Positions 10,513-23,035 of a stretch of 64,000 bases of DNA are shown here, piece by piece. The stretch comes from Chelydra serpentina. Its lineage: Eukaryota; Chordata; Testudines; Chelydridae. The number at the start of each line of letters is the position of its first letter. Within the stretch, counting starts at the first letter, position 1. The stretch is from positions 9,004,501-9,068,500 of the forward strand of contig JBAIAC010000035.1 of NCBI GenBank assembly GCA_037349315.1, read 5' to 3'. A program made the position numbers and the translations under genes. The notes under the pieces were generated by a model. That model searched no databases and was not told the origin of the DNA. It saw only the letters and a list, made by a program, of their open reading frames with translations.

Positions 10513-11527
10513 TGGCTGTATTTCCAAAATGAAGAGTTTGGCCATAAAATTACCTGTTTCAATTATTTGCCGGGGTGGGGGGAGATACCTTTTCCACTTG
10601 CTCTACTTTAAACCATCCTGCCTCAGCCTCTCAGTGTTTCATATTGCCCCCTATTCAGACACTCAGTCTCAGCCTATGACTCTGGTGGAGCCCACAGCGT
10701 GTTGCGTGCCATCCCCTTCCAAACCCAAAAGGAGGGACTATATTTACCCCAAAGAGCTTGGAAAATCCTGGTCATGAGAGTTGGCACTGGCTCCCATCAT
10801 GGATGAAACACTACTCAATGCAAATGGGTAGCCAGCAGTGATTGATCATGACTTCCCTGCCCCGCTTGCTCAGGAGTTTCTGTTGTGTTTTTTTGGTGGC
10901 AAGCTGAGTATTGGAAAACTGCAGTGGCTGATGGACTTGTCTTAAATTACTGAACGTCCTACCTGTAATCTAATAAGAAGCTACTAAGAAATGTTTGGTA
11001 GCATTTTAAAAAAGGATGTTGCCAAGCAATAATCCTATAAAGAATCATACATTATGTAATTATTGTACCACAAACAAAACAACTGTGGGATGGTGTCCCA
11101 TAAAATTAAATCGTGTCCTGCACTTTTCATGCAGTTCTTCTTATTTCCTTGAAATGTAAGTGGACAGACACCTTTCTTGGAGAACTATAGCAACAGACAT
11201 CCATGGAACAGTACAATACATTCATTAGAAAATAGAGTTAGAAAGACTGGAAAATATGAGCATTACAGTATGTACTGGTAAGCCAAAAAGACCCACACAT
11301 TTTATTTGTGTAAATTAAAAATTGAACTAAATCAAAAACCCCAACCAAACTAAATTTTGTGTTATTCTACTGCCTCTGCAGTGTGCCAAACTTATGCTTT
11401 AGATTCAAACACTTGAGCTTTGGAAAAATTTGGATCCAGATCCAAATTCTGTGGCTCAGGATTATGTCGAGTGTAAATAGAAGTCTTCAGAATGATTTCC
11501 CCCAGCATGTTGTGACTAGACAGACAC
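10513..11527. other. No feature recognised
   Basis: Unique-looking sequence without clear repeats, RNA genes or conserved open frames. Confidence 0.45.
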
Positions 11528-11753
11528 AAGCTATGTCTACACTGCAATTAAACACCCACAGCTAGCACATGTTCGCTGACTTGGGCTTGTGAGGCTCAGC
11601 CTACAGGGCTCGTCCGGACCTAAGGCTCTGGGTCCCTCCCCCCTTGCATGTTCCCTATACCACAATTTTACAGCTGTGCGGCACAAGCCTCAGGAGCCCA
11701 AGTCAGCTAACATTGGCCAGCCAGGGGTGTTTAATTGCAGTGTAGACACACCC
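11528..11753. mobile_element. MITE with about 24-bp terminal inverted repeats
   Basis: The left end TGTCTACACTGCAATTAAAC followed by ACCC is exactly matched by the reverse complement of the right end (GGGTGTTTAATTGCAGTGTAGACA). The element is about 225 bp, with CTTGGGCTTGTGAGGCTC and its approximate inverse near 11690-11705, so the whole body is a loose palindrome. There is no coding capacity. The outer ends and target duplication are uncertain; the TGTCTACACT end groups it with the 54677 element. Confidence 0.8.
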
Positions 11754-13259
11754 ACAGAGGTCAAGTAATTCCCCAGGCATATGTTTCTATTGCAATTTAG
11801 TAAGTGTGGAGAAAAAGGCGAGAGGTAGTTTAGCCAGTCAACACAGTCAACCTCCTTTTCATACATCTCTGCACCAATGACAGCTGAAAAAAGAATATGC
11901 TAATATTTATTTTTGAAGAAATTAAACTATAGTTACAAAATACTTACTGTGGAGGTACTTTATCAAGATACTGCTAGAAGTATGAATTAAAAAAATAAAA
12001 GCTATTCTGCAAAAATAAAAGTCCTTTGAACGGAGCTGCATCACCTTCTTTGTAGCCATTAGGATAACTAACAATTGTTCTGGCTTGGCCAACCAGTCTG
12101 AAAATGGAATGACAACAACAACAAAAAAGCTGGGTCTTTTCCAACCCTTTTGTTTAGCTTAATTAATAAAGCGAACAACAAATAGGCAGCAGGCATTTTA
12201 GGTGATGTTCATGTGCCAGCCATGTTTCCAAGAAACAAAATGTACTCGTATTGGAGAGTTACTAAACACAGTCTTACACAGCCTGATGAAAGATACAAAA
12301 GAATTACTATGTGTATGTTGTACAAAAATGCCAGAGTCCTATTACTGACGGAGAAGGTTAAAGCACTCTAAGTTGGGGCGTGGGGGGAAGAGACAAAACA
12401 TAAAGAAGTATGCAATTCTTAATTGAAACCTACAGAGGAGGTTGCGTTGGGCACAGTGCTTGAACCACATAGTATCTCTAAAGGCAAAATATTATTTCGA
12501 AGAGTATCCTCAATATTTTGGAGCAAGCCAATGATGAATATATTCCAGCAGGTGAGAGGAAAGTTTCTCTCCTTGTTTTGCAGTAGGAGGCAAAGAATTA
12601 TTCAATGAGAAAAATGTTGACAACGTCAAGTGTCCAAAGACCAAATGAGTGGAACCTGGACTACCTCCTTCCAGTCAACAGGGAGGTAGAAAAGACGTGT
12701 TATAAACATTAATTCAAGTTTTGTATATGCTTAAGGCCCTTACAAAAGCACGGTCACAAAAAAGAGTAGACCACCTCAGACATAGTGTGTATCAATTTAG
12801 ATCAGATGGGCTGATCTCTAGTGCAGTACTTAATACGTTTTTCTTCCCGCCTATGCTTCAGAACTTCCATCATGAATACTATAACTAGGTTAATATAACA
12901 CATGCAACAAGTGGATTCAAGTCACCCTGAATGTATTGTTGACAGAAACCATTTGAATTCCAAAAATAAGTCAATCTACTATTTTTCATACAGGCCCAGA
13001 CTTTTAGAAATGCAGGCATGCAATGTAGTTATTTGCATGGAAATCACTACTTAAACATCTAGTCATACTAACATTTAATCGGTAATTGAGAGTCCAGATT
13101 ATGTAGAGGCAATTGCAAATGCACATTTATAAAATGTTTATTCTTGCTTCCTAAACTCAGGCAAATGTTTTCTGATGATCTCAGCTCCATTTGCTAATAG
13201 ATTCCAGTCTTAGTAAAGAGGACCGATTACTGTGACAGCTGTCTCTTAAAACTATCACT
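11754..13259. other. No feature recognised (unique AT-rich DNA)
   Basis: AT-rich, no repeats recognised, short random open frames only. Confidence 0.45.
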
Positions 13260-13279
13260 GTCAGTCATATAATACAGTC

Positions 13280-13425
13280 TATGCCCCCTTCACACTGGGA
13301 CTAACTCGGGGACCGTCTTTTTGTTATGTTTGTACAGCGCCTAGCACAAATGGGGTCCTGCTCCATGACTAGGGCTACTAAGTGCTATAGTAATAACAGC
13401 TATTATTATTATTATTATTTATTAA
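13280..13425 (+). repeat. Old SINE/LINE 3'-tail fragment with an ATT microsatellite
   Basis: TTTGTACAGCGCCTAGCAC followed by 'aaatggggtcctgctcc' and 'gctactaagtgctatagtaat' resembles the 3' part of MIR/L2-like reptile repeats. It ends in an (ATT)n tract at 13401-13424, which is the usual tail position. Confidence 0.5.
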
Positions 13426-13436
13426 TACAATGCCAC

Positions 13437-13490
13437 AGGGCCTGATCCAAAGCCAATTGAAATCAATGATAAGATCAGGCCCCAAATTAT
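13437..13490. repeat. Small palindromic repeat with a 'cattgaaatcaatg' type core
   Basis: GGGCCTGATC at the left and GATCAGGCCCC at the right flank a centre reading CCAATTGAAATCAATG. This is a short member of the palindromic family described in the findings. Confidence 0.6.
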
Positions 13491-13961
13491 TAGAAGCAAC
13501 ATGTACATCTCAAGTTATATTTTTCTGATCTTCTCTTCATATTTTGAATATGAACATTGCATTTCTTTTTGTTTAGCTGGAAACTAGCAGTTTGATAACT
13601 AAATATGATGTTTGAATTGCAAGGAAACTGTCTACAAAAAGGTTACTGAATTATAAAAACTTGGCTTCCTGTGACTCCTAAAATGACTGTATTGTTTAAA
13701 TTGAACTTTTAAAATGCTGGTACGGGGGGAAACAGTTAACGTGTTTACATTACACATTGTCTAAACCATTTTACAACCATGTTAAGTAACAGGTTGATTC
13801 TTGCAAGGTCGAAATGGGGTATTCCTCACTTCAGCTTAGAAGCAGAAGGGTGAGGGGAGGATAAAATAGCATAGGGGAGATTGGAATTTCTCATTTATGA
13901 GCATAAATTCAATCTAGTTGAAATCTGGTGGGAGATACACATGATTGGAATGTAAAAATCA

Positions 13962-15750
13962 ATGGCTATAAACTATTTAGGATGGATCAAGTGGGCAAAA
14001 GGGGAGGGGGGGTGTGGCACTCTATCAAAAATGGCATTACCTGTTTCTGAGTCATCAGGGAGCACAAGATGGGGTATTAAAGTTGATGTCTGCTACAGAC
14101 CACCAAATCACAAGTGGGAACAGAATGACTGCCTCTTTACATGCCTATATATAATGTGTAGGGGGAAAAAACAATGTAATCATCGGGCACTTCAATATGA
14201 CTGACATATGATGGAGGTCTCGTGCTGCCAGTACTAAAACATCCTTGATTTTCTACAGGTTATAGATGATAATTTCCTAACTCAAAAAGGGTTGCAGCCA
14301 GTACAAGAGACTTTTTTATTAGGCGTCGGCCTAACAGATAAAGAAGAACTGATCACAGAACCTCAGGTACAAGTGATCATGACTTGATCACATTTATACT
14401 GTGCAAGCAGAATAAAGTTCATACCAGTAATATATATACCTGGTACTTTAATAGGGCTAGTTTCATAATGCTGAAAACAATTATGAACTAAATCAGCTGG
14501 GAGGAAGAATTTAATCAGAAAAATGTGAATGATAATTGGGAATCATTTAAGAACGCCTTACTAGATGCCCCAAAAGCCGCAATCAGCCAACTGAGAAAGA
14601 AAGCCATACTGGTTAAAAAAATGACCTGGTTTACAGGGAAGGTGATAGCAACTATACACATAAACATACGGAAGAAAGAGGAATTTGATAGTAATGAATA
14701 TAAATCAGAAGTTAGGAATTGTAGAAAATTGATAAGGGAAGCAAAGGGACGCAGGAAGAACTCTATGACCAGCAGAGTTAAGGACAATATGAAGGAGTTT
14801 TTTTAATGTATTAGGAACAAAAGAATCCTGACAATGGTATTGGTCCATTACTAGATGGAAGTGGTAGAATTATCAATAATAATGTAGAAAAGGTAGATGT
14901 GCTCAATGAATATTACTGATCTGCAGTTGGGGGGAAATATAGTTTAATCAACTCTTTCCATTTAAGTAGTATGCTCTGAAGGATGTTAAACAAAAGCTAT
15001 TAAAGTTAGATATTTTTAAATCAGCAGGCCCAGATAACTTGCATCCAAGTGTTTTTAAAGAGCTGGCTGAGGAGTTTGCTGGACCATTAATGTTGATTTT
15101 CAACAAGTTTTGGAGCACTGGGGAAGTTCCAGACGACTAGAAGAACGCTAATGTGCCAATTTTTAAAAAGGGTAAATGGGATGACCTGGGTAAGTAGAGG
15201 CCTGTTAGCCTGACATCAATACTGGCAAGACAATGGAGCATCTGTTTTGGGACTAAATTAATAAAGAATTAAAGGAGGGTAATGTAATGAAGGTAAATTG
15301 ACATGGGTTTATGGAAAATAGACTCTTTTAAACTAACTTGATATCTTTTTTTGTGAGATTACAAGTTTGGATGATAAAGATAATAGTGTTGATGTAATAT
15401 ACTAGCATCTTCTGTAAGGCATTTGCCTAGGTACCACACAACATTTTGATTAAAAAACTAGAATATAAAATAAACATGTCACACATTAAATGGATTTAAA
15501 ATTGGCTAACAGATACATTTCAAAATATAATTTTAAATGGGGAATCATCATCGAACAGGTGTTTCCAGTCGTGTCCTACAGGGACTGGTTCTTGGCCCTA
15601 TGCTACTTAACATTTTTATCAATGACTTGAAAGAAAACATCAAATCATCACTGATAAAGTTGGCAGATGACACAAAAATTGAGGGAGTGGTAAATAATGA
15701 AGAGGACAACTCACTGATTCAGAGCGATCCCGATCTCTTGGTAAACTGAC
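13962..15750 (+). mobile_element. CR1-type non-LTR retrotransposon, decayed ORF2 region
   Basis: Pieces of a CR1-clade ORF2 protein occur in order on the plus strand, broken by frameshifts and stops. They are an endonuclease segment with GGCGTL and VCYRPPN (about 13990-14105), an SDHDL(I)T motif (about 14370-14390), a linker rich in Lys/Arg (14525-14806), and reverse transcriptase motifs SAGPDNLHP (about 15020), PIFKKG and RPVSLTSI (about 15157-15220), LVLGPMLLNIFINDL (about 15590-15630) and LADDTK (about 15660). The 5' end is missing and the copy cannot code a working protein. It is older than the copy at 41660. A hAT element lies at its right end. Confidence 0.85.
15537..15749 (+). pseudogene. 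Reverse transcriptase fragment of the CR1-type LINE
   Basis: An open 70-codon stretch contains the B motif region QGLVLGPMLLNIFINDL and the catalytic C motif LADDTK, both typical of CR1/L2-group reverse transcriptases. It is a remnant: the upstream palm and fingers are in other frames and the downstream thumb is absent because a hAT element and a different LINE tail follow. Confidence 0.8.
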
Positions 15751-15762
15751 CACAAGCAAACA

Positions 15763-16102
15763 ATATGGGCTTTCCCAAACTTGGGACGCCGCTTGTCCAG
15801 GGAAAGCTCCTGGCGGGCCGGGCCGGTTTGTTTACCTGCCACGTCCGGAGGTTCGGCCGATTGTGGCTCCCACTGGCCACGGTTCGCTGTGCCCAGCCAA
15901 TGGGGGCTGCGGGAAGGGCGGCCAGTACGTCCCTTGCCCTGCGCCGCAGCCCACTGTCCCCATTGGGCTGGAGCTGCGAATTGCGGCCAATGGGAGCCGC
16001 GATTGGCCGAACCTGCGGACCGGGCAGGTAAACGCACCGGCCAGGCATGCCAGGGGCTTTCCCTGCACAAATGGCATCCCAAGTTTGGGAAACACTGCCC
16101 TA
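15763..16102. mobile_element. GC-rich foldback hAT-like element
   Basis: The ends are long inverted repeats: TTTCCCAAACTTGGGACGCC at the left, and CATCCCAAGTTTGGGAAACA at the right. Internal inverted blocks are CAGGGAAAGCTCCTGG / CCAGGGGCTTTCCCTG and GGTTCGGCC / GGCCGAACC. The whole 340 bp can fold back on itself. It is strongly GC-rich within AT-rich LINE sequence. All overlapping open frames here are shadows of base composition. Confidence 0.75.
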
Positions 16103-16200
16103 GGAAATACTTTGTGGGAGTTCTCTGCCCTGTGTTATACAGGAGGTCAGACTAGATGATACCAATGCACCCTTCAGGCCTTGGACTCTATGAATCTACA
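16103..16200 (+). mobile_element. CR1-like LINE/SINE 3' tail
   Basis: CAGGAGGTCAGACTAGATGA followed by 'ggccttggactctatgaatct' is the classic CR1-related 3' end with a CTATGAATCT terminal repeat. It may be the true 3' end of the LINE at 13962, with most of the region between lost, or a separate insertion. Confidence 0.75.
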
Positions 16201-16441
16201 CGCATAGCCCCTCTCACTGCTGTCTGTTTGGTGAATAGGGGCGAGGGAGGGGTTACGTAAAAAGAGGGAGGGGAGAGGAATTTGAAACAATACATCTGTG
16301 TTTTGGCTGAGGGGAACAGTATACTAAGATGGGAAGGGCAAACATATCACTTATATCTGAAAATGTTATGGTGGGGAGGAACCGTCACTATTTAGGTGTC
16401 TGTGCAGAGGAATAGGATCAACTTTTGAGGAAAGCTTAAGG

Positions 16442-16757
16442 CAGTGGTTCTCAACTGTGGTCCACCGCTTCTTCAGGGAAAGCCCCTGGCATGCCAGGCC
16501 GATGTGTTTACCTGATGCATCTGCAGGTTCGGCCGGTCGTGGCTCCCACTGGCCGCGGTTCGCCGCTCCAAGCCAATGGGGGCTGTGGAACGTGGCGGAC
16601 AGTACATCCCTCGGCCCGCACCGCCTCCCACAGCCCCCATTGGCCTGGAGCGGTGAACTGCAGCTGGCCGAACCTGAGGACGCGGCAGGTAAACACACCG
16701 GCCTGGCACGCCAGGGGCTTTCCCTGAAGAAGCGGTGGACCACAGCTGAGAACCATT
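16442..16757. mobile_element. GC-rich foldback hAT-like element
   Basis: The left end is CAGTGGTTCTCAACTGTGG, then TCCACCGCTTCTTCAGGGAA. The right end is the near-exact inverse (TTCCCTGAAGAAGCGGTGGA, CCACAGCTGAGAACCA). Inside, GGTTCGGCC/GGCCGAACC and AAGCCAATGGGGGCTGTGG / CCACAGCCCCCATTGG pair as well. The terminus CAGTGGTTCTCA is a known hAT-type end. No clear 8-bp duplication. Confidence 0.8.
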
Positions 16758-18095
16758 TATCCATTTCATCTTTTCAGGTAACCCCACGATTCACTGCTTG
16801 ATGAAAACAAGCAAAATACTGTACATGACAAGTAGCTACTTCCCAGCAAGAAAGTAAATACAGAGGTTTAGTATGTCTTAGGCTTTCTTTCCCCGCCCCC
16901 CACACGTACTACAAGTGTTTTCAAAATATGGAGTAAAATGTTTAATCACTCAGCTGTGGTGAATTATGGGCTACTATGGAATATTATCTTATCAGGCGCA
17001 TGGCCCTTGAGTTCTATAATGGTACAGTGTGGATGCTTTTGCGGAACAGAACCACAAAGTATAACAAACTCCATTTAAAGTTAGTTGGAGCAATATGAAA
17101 AGTCCTGTTATGTCCCTGTGACCTATCCAAATGTGAAGAAAAAAATGTCAGGAAATAAGTTTTGCTTGCATTACCACAGCATTTCCACATTATTGTTGCT
17201 ATCATTGCCCACCTGCTGGCGATCTGATGTTGAATGACAAATGACACAACGCACTGAACAGTAAGGGAAAGGATGTGCAACAGCATGTCCTTGTGTGCTG
17301 ATGCTACAGATGAGTGATACTAGGTATTAAAATGAAGTTGCAGAGCAGTGGAGGGAAAGCTAATGTTATATCTATGAATAAAGTTTAAGCCACAAACTTT
17401 TTATTATGAATTGACTGGAAAAATGACTTGGACCAAGCATACGATCAAACACTATTAATTAAAACAATATTAATGAAGATGTTATAAACAAGGAACATTA
17501 TGGCAAGATTATTATGACTATTCTCAGTTGAGCACCAATGGTCTTCTCCGCACTGAAAAGAACACAGAAGTGCATGAGCTGTTGATGAGATATCCATGTT
17601 GAGATGTCTGAAAGGTGGTAAAAGTACAAGACTAAACAGATAGAGGTAGAAAAGTAGATTGGGAGTCTTAAACGTAAAAATACGAATTAAAGCCATGAGA
17701 AGTGAAATGTGGAGAGGACCAAGGACAGAGTAGGTCACAGAAGAAGCTACCAACAAGCGGACCCTTTGTTTGAATACCGTTTCAAGTTTCTGTATTACAG
17801 CATGATCCAACTCCCATTAAAGAAAGAATCTTGTTGGAGCAAAACACTGTTAATTGGATGTGGTCCTTAAAGAGGAGAAAAACTTCCTGGAAGAGCAGAC
17901 AAAATGTCCCATTTACTTAACTCAAAATAAAACACTCTCACAGAGGAAATACCAGAGAGAGGAATTTAAAATTACTTGATTCCTCGGAATATCTATCTAA
18001 TGTTGTTCACTGCATAGATCATCTTTCATTTTACACTCCTTTTAGCTTTCATGGAGAGAACTGTGGTGTACTCCCACTTTTATTAACTCTAAATC
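16758..18095. other. No feature recognised
   Basis: Unique-looking sequence. The 121-codon minus-strand frame at 17445-17810 has no motif I recognise and lies in AT-rich DNA. Confidence 0.45.
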
Positions 18096-18240
18096 AGCGG
18101 TTCTCAATCTTTTCTATACCGTGTTCCCATGTTATAACAACACTTCCCTGAATTTTAAGACCCACTCCTTTCTGGCTATAAGGAACAGGAGAGTGGCCAC
18201 AACTCTACTTGGTGTTATTTGTGTCCACCAGGTTGTGAAC
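18096..18240. mobile_element. Possible degraded hAT end
   Basis: CAGCGGTTCTCAATCTTTTC near 18096 matches the CAGTGGTTCTCAA terminus seen at 43947 and 16442, followed by sequence like 'gaccccctttctggc'. No opposite end could be found, so only a fragment is supported. Confidence 0.35.
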
Positions 18241-21200
18241 CTGTTCTCTAAATCACTGAGAACAGAAATGCTGGATCATGAAACTGAAGTTATAGAAAGT
18301 TGTAATATACAAGGGAAATTAATCCCACATCACTATAAACTTCCTACCCTTTTATTATACTCAGATAGCTCATTATCAGGTTTTTTTTCTTTATTTAAGG
18401 TTTAAGCTCTACTGACAGATTTTTAAGTCACTACAGATTCTCTCACTTGCATACCTGGGAGCAAGACAACAACCTTCACGTGGTGCTCCTGTTAAGTGTT
18501 GGTGGTTTTCGTGCTTTGTGTAAATTCACTAATATACCAACGCCAGGAACTGGCCACTGGATGTCGCATTATCGACCTCCCAGTGAAAGTAGCAACTTGC
18601 ATACCTTATGGCTCCTCTAAATGTGTAGTACATTGTGTGTCAGGCACAGAACCCTGTGTGTATAACTTCCAAGGTTATTGGCTACGGGGATGTTGTCAGT
18701 TTCTGAAAGGTTGTCACTCCCAAATGTCAATATACTCTCCTGAGCATGCTCAGTTTAGAAAGTGTCTGACATCTGGGTGGGACACATTCCATATAAGGGA
18801 GGGTGGGGAGGTCTAACATGGCGCATCATACTAATTACGGCAATCTGTTGACAAAACGCTGAGCTAGATGGCCACTTTTCCACTTTCAGCAGTGGAGTTA
18901 GGGCTAACATCTGACAATAGCTATGCACTGAAAGTTGTCCTCGTGGCTGCACAGCCAAAACCACAGGAAAACTATTTTGAGCCCTAAATAGTGGTAACAT
19001 TGGAAATACAGTACATTGCTCACACAATGGGCCTAATTCTCCACCCTTCTGGAGACGCTTGGATGTAACAGAGCAGATTTACACTGTAGCAGAGAGAAAA
19101 AAGTTTTCCTCTTTTTAATACGCGAAACCAACTTATTTCATTCTTTAAAACAAAGGAATATTTCCCACAAAAATATACAATTTATAGCTGTATTTACGGT
19201 GGTCTGTCGCATCTGTTACAACAAAGTTAATGCACCCCACAGTACGTGTGTGCAGACATGATGCTTACAGCTAAACTCTCAATCATTTATTACGCAGATA
19301 TTTTGGCTGTCACGGATTGCAACTGTCAAGACTACCTATATTTGATGGTGGGCTCTTATGACTAAACAATCTACAGCAAGTAGAAAGCACATTGATATAT
19401 CTATATCTTTATCTTAAGAGCAAATGATAAACAATGCTAAAGAAGACCAAACCAACCTTCCATACATATACATGCATACACAATTCTTTTTAGTTATCAA
19501 TCCAAATGATTCAGCAAGACAAAATATTCCAGTGCCATTACTGTGACATGCCATTCATCAGGACAGTGGTACAATTAGTGATGTCAATATTCCCAGGAAT
19601 CAAAAATCGCCCACATATGAGCTGCATAGGCCCGAGGCGCCTCTCATGCTGATTCTCCTCTGATGTCCCTAGAGTTACACAGGTGCAAAACCAGGGTAAG
19701 GATCAAGAATTAGGCCCCTTTGAGTTTAAATGTATCTTTGCACAAAGTGATACAACTGTATTTTTTCTAACCCTTAAACAAAGATTGTGTTTTGCTTTAA
19801 TAATTTTCTCTCCAGTATCAAAATCTGTAAATATAACATTTGTCTCAGGAAATGAAACTGCTGAAAAAGAGCAAAAAAGCTATATGTCTTTTCTGTTTTG
19901 CAGAAATATAAGTAAATACTTTTAGAATAAAAAACAAATGCTATTCCCTTTAGTACCGAATTTTGTGTAATAGTGAAAGTAAAAGTGGAGCATAACTTTT
20001 GCAACTTTTAGGCACAAATTTTACAAATTGCTTTCATTTTCACTGGAGCTATTTTCAGCAGCAAAAATAGCTTTTTATGTAGTCAAAACTAGAAGTGGGA
20101 CATTTACTGAGATGAAAATTAAATGTTGCCTGACAAACACGTCAAGAAAAACGGTGAAGGTAAAATCCACTTTTCATAGACAGTAGCCAAAAATTGGATT
20201 TCTCATCATTTCTCCAGCGGTGCCATTTCTCCCCCACCCCTTTTGAAACAGCTCGGATTACGCAAGTATTTTAAAAAAGAGCTACATGGGGAAAAACAGC
20301 TTTTAAATTTAAGATGCTTTTTACAATGCTGCAAGAAATTGGATGAAAATATTTCTGTGTTTGGAAGTACTGATGTTTAAACTCCTCTACATTTGGCCTT
20401 GCAGAGGAAAAGTTAAAAGTTCATAAACTTTTTTCCTTCAGATGCTTAGATGGGCCCCATGTAAGGCTGTGTCACCAAAATAGTTCACAACCCTAATTAC
20501 AGTGCACACATCTTCTACAGAATGACATTTTGGGTTCTCGAGGCACTTTTAGATCATATTTAAAAATACACAAACTACTTCATTTGTTGCAAGCATGTGT
20601 TATTCTGTAATATATTTTCTACATTAATTGCTTCCCATTGTAGTAACTACAGAATGGTGTGTTTAGATTGGGCTAAAAGATGTTGAAGAATAAATTATTA
20701 TACAATTTGTTAAACCAGCTGGAATAGAACTCCTAAAACCATTAAAACAAAATCTTTTTTAGTCGAGAATCTTTTCATATCCATTTTCGAAAGCTACGCT
20801 TCAGCTCAAGACTCCAGCTTCTCTATATTTAGATTCTGCATTATTCCAAACCCACTCTGGATTTCAGGAATTTTGCACAACTACAGTATTGTTATTAAAT
20901 AAATCTTTATCACTTCATGCTTTAGCTGGGATCCCAGAAGTTAACGGCAATGACCTTGCTAACATATACTATCTCTGGGATTCCACTTTCACAGGCACAT
21001 ATTTAGACCTCAGCTGCATTGTTGAGGTGCCTAAAGAGAGTACAAATCACAGTTTAAACACTAAAATCTGCAAACTTCTAGAAACTTATGCCATGTCAGA
21101 AGATCTCCTTCCCCTTTCTCCAAAATACATTTCAGAGTTTAACAAATTAAGGAGTAGAAGCACGGTTGTAGAAAAAATAACCACATGAACAAAAATCAGT

Positions 21201-21966
21201 TTTACCTTGGAAAATGTTATTGCCATTCCATTTTCTCTGCACTTATTTTTTCTCTCTAGTCCCTTTCCAAGTGATTTCTATTTCTCTGTCTTCTTCTCTC
21301 ATACTGGCGACAGAGAGGCTAGGGGTGGAGCCCTAAGCAAAGTATCCCCCTGCCTGCTGGGAGAACGGAGGTATCAGATAACACATACTCCACAGCAAAG
21401 GAACAGAGGCAGTCAAGCTGGGAAATCTGTGTGTATGTGTAAGAGAGAAAGAGTTCAAATTCCCATTTTAGAAACTTTGTGGAAAAGTTATACCTCAATT
21501 TTATTTTTGTTTCCTTCTTCCATCGTGAAATAAAGTCCTTAATTCCAGTACAATGTAGCCATATTTAGTATGGCGTCTTTCATACAATCCACATAAAAAG
21601 GCTACATAGGTATTCAATCATATCGTTACTAGAAATTATTGATTTTTTTCTCCCAATTAATAATTTGTTCAGTGCATTTTTTCCTGTTTGCCAACCGTGA
21701 ACTGACAGTGATGTTCTCAAATGTATTGATTATTTGTTTTATGTTTCGCTTTAAATAGATACTTTTGGTCTGAATGACCCTTATTTTAGATTAAAAGGAC
21801 AACAGAACAAAGAAGAACAAAAGGTAAGTCTCTAGAAGAGAGCAAAGTATATGCTCTCTCTCGGTAAATGTATTGAACTGAACACAAAATGGCTGTCTAT
21901 CCTGCTTACGGCAGAGTCCTTGGAGATTTCCAGGTGCAGTGTATTTATATAGCTATATTCATGCTT
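18241..21966. other. No feature recognised (unique DNA)
   Basis: Unique AT-rich DNA with scattered short open frames. The largest, 99 codons at 20889-21188 and 106 codons at 18496-18816, show no domain, signal peptide or splice context that I can defend. Confidence 0.4.
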
Positions 21967-22110
21967 TGGGTATATCTGCACTACAGTCAGATGCGTGATG
22001 GCAGCACATATAGAAATACCAGAACTAGCTTTAATCTAGCAAGCTAGTGTACCAATAGCAGTGAAGGTGTGGCAGCATGGACTTCCACCTAAGTAAGTAC
22101 CCAGGGTCCA
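21967..22110. mobile_element. Fragment of a GTCTACACT-type MITE
   Basis: GGGTATATCTGCACTACAG at the left, then AGCTAGTGT and a 'gtggcagcatggacttcc' block, resembles turtle MITEs with a TATGTCTACACTGC end. Only one end is recognisable. Confidence 0.45.
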
Positions 22111-22384
22111 AGGCCGACTTGTACAGCTGCAAACACTTACACCGGTACGTAAAATTATTCACGGGACTAAGTGACTCGAGGATGAACTCTTAACAATTAC
22201 AATAAGGGTCTTTTCAGTCTAGTGCTTACGCACTTAACACATGTATTGGTCCTCCATGCTCTCTGGGTAATTAGGACTGCAATGACTGACCTTATTAGCT
22301 ACTATTTTACTGTATTTATATTTTATTATATATCATCTTGTATGTTTCTAACTGTCTGTTGTGTAAATTGTTAGTGCAGCAACC

Positions 22385-22618
22385 GGAGTATCTCTGTTAC
22401 TCTAAAAAACACCGAGCAGTCGGGTGGCACTTTAAAGACGAACAGATTTATTTGGGCATGAGCTTTTGTGGGTAAAAACCCACTTCTTCAGATGCATGGA
22501 GAGAAGAAGTGGGTTTTTTACCCACGAAAGCTTATGCCCAAATAAATCTGTTAGTCTTTAAGGTGCCACCGGACTCCTAGTTGTTTTTGTGGATACAGAC
22601 TAACAGGGCTACCCCTTT
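22385..22618. mobile_element. Penelope-like terminus, inverted dimer (foldback)
   Basis: Two copies of the PLE terminus lie head to head. The left arm (about 22385-22500) reads on the minus strand and the right arm (about 22503-22618) on the plus strand. Paired blocks include GTCGGGTGGCACTTTAAAGA / TCTTTAAGGTGCCACCGGAC and ATTTATTTGGGCAT / ATGCCCAAATAAAT. Each arm carries the hairpin GTGGGT...ACCCAC followed by (G/A)AAAGC. The arms meet at a short loop around GATGCATGGAGAG. The subfamily matches the copy at 8703. No clear target duplication was found. Confidence 0.8.
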
Positions 22619-23035
22619 GATATCGGTTACACAAACAACAAACAACCAAAGCTATTAACAGGGGTAAGACTGTTCAGAGCCAGGAGAATATGAAATGATT
22701 TTTGTTTACACCAGCAGGGCTTTCACTGTCAGATAAGAACAATGAGCTTCAGGTGCGAGAGATTCCACAAGTCTATAATGAGTTTGCATTGTGTTATGCA
22801 AATATGCATTAATTACTATAATCTACACTAAGAAACTATAACTAACAGTGGCACATTAAAGGTGATCTGAAGAGACGTCTCAGTTTAATTAATCTTCATT
22901 ATGTTAAACCAATCAGGTTGTGTAATTTTTCTGTGCAAATAATATTAATACAGCTAAGCATACTAGATTTTCTTCATTCAGCACTTCAATTTTCATTTTA
23001 TACAATGGAGAACAATGCTTTGAAATGAACACTTC
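22619..23035. other. Unique AT-rich block with POU/homeodomain-like motifs
   Basis: No repeat or gene recognised. The stretch contains an exact octamer ATGCAAAT (22796-22803) followed 5 bp later by TTAATTA (22809-22815), then GTTTAATTAATC and GCAAATAATATTAATAC. Such clusters are common in enhancers but also arise by chance in AT-rich DNA. Confidence 0.3.

Noticed and set aside
15711..16164. Many overlapping open frames on both strands (also at 16366-16801 and 7922-8352)
   Set aside because: All lie in GC-rich foldback hAT elements, where stop codons are rare in every frame.
20889..21188. 99-codon plus-strand frame
   Set aside because: No domain, no coding-like composition and no exon context; in AT-rich unique DNA it is probably chance.
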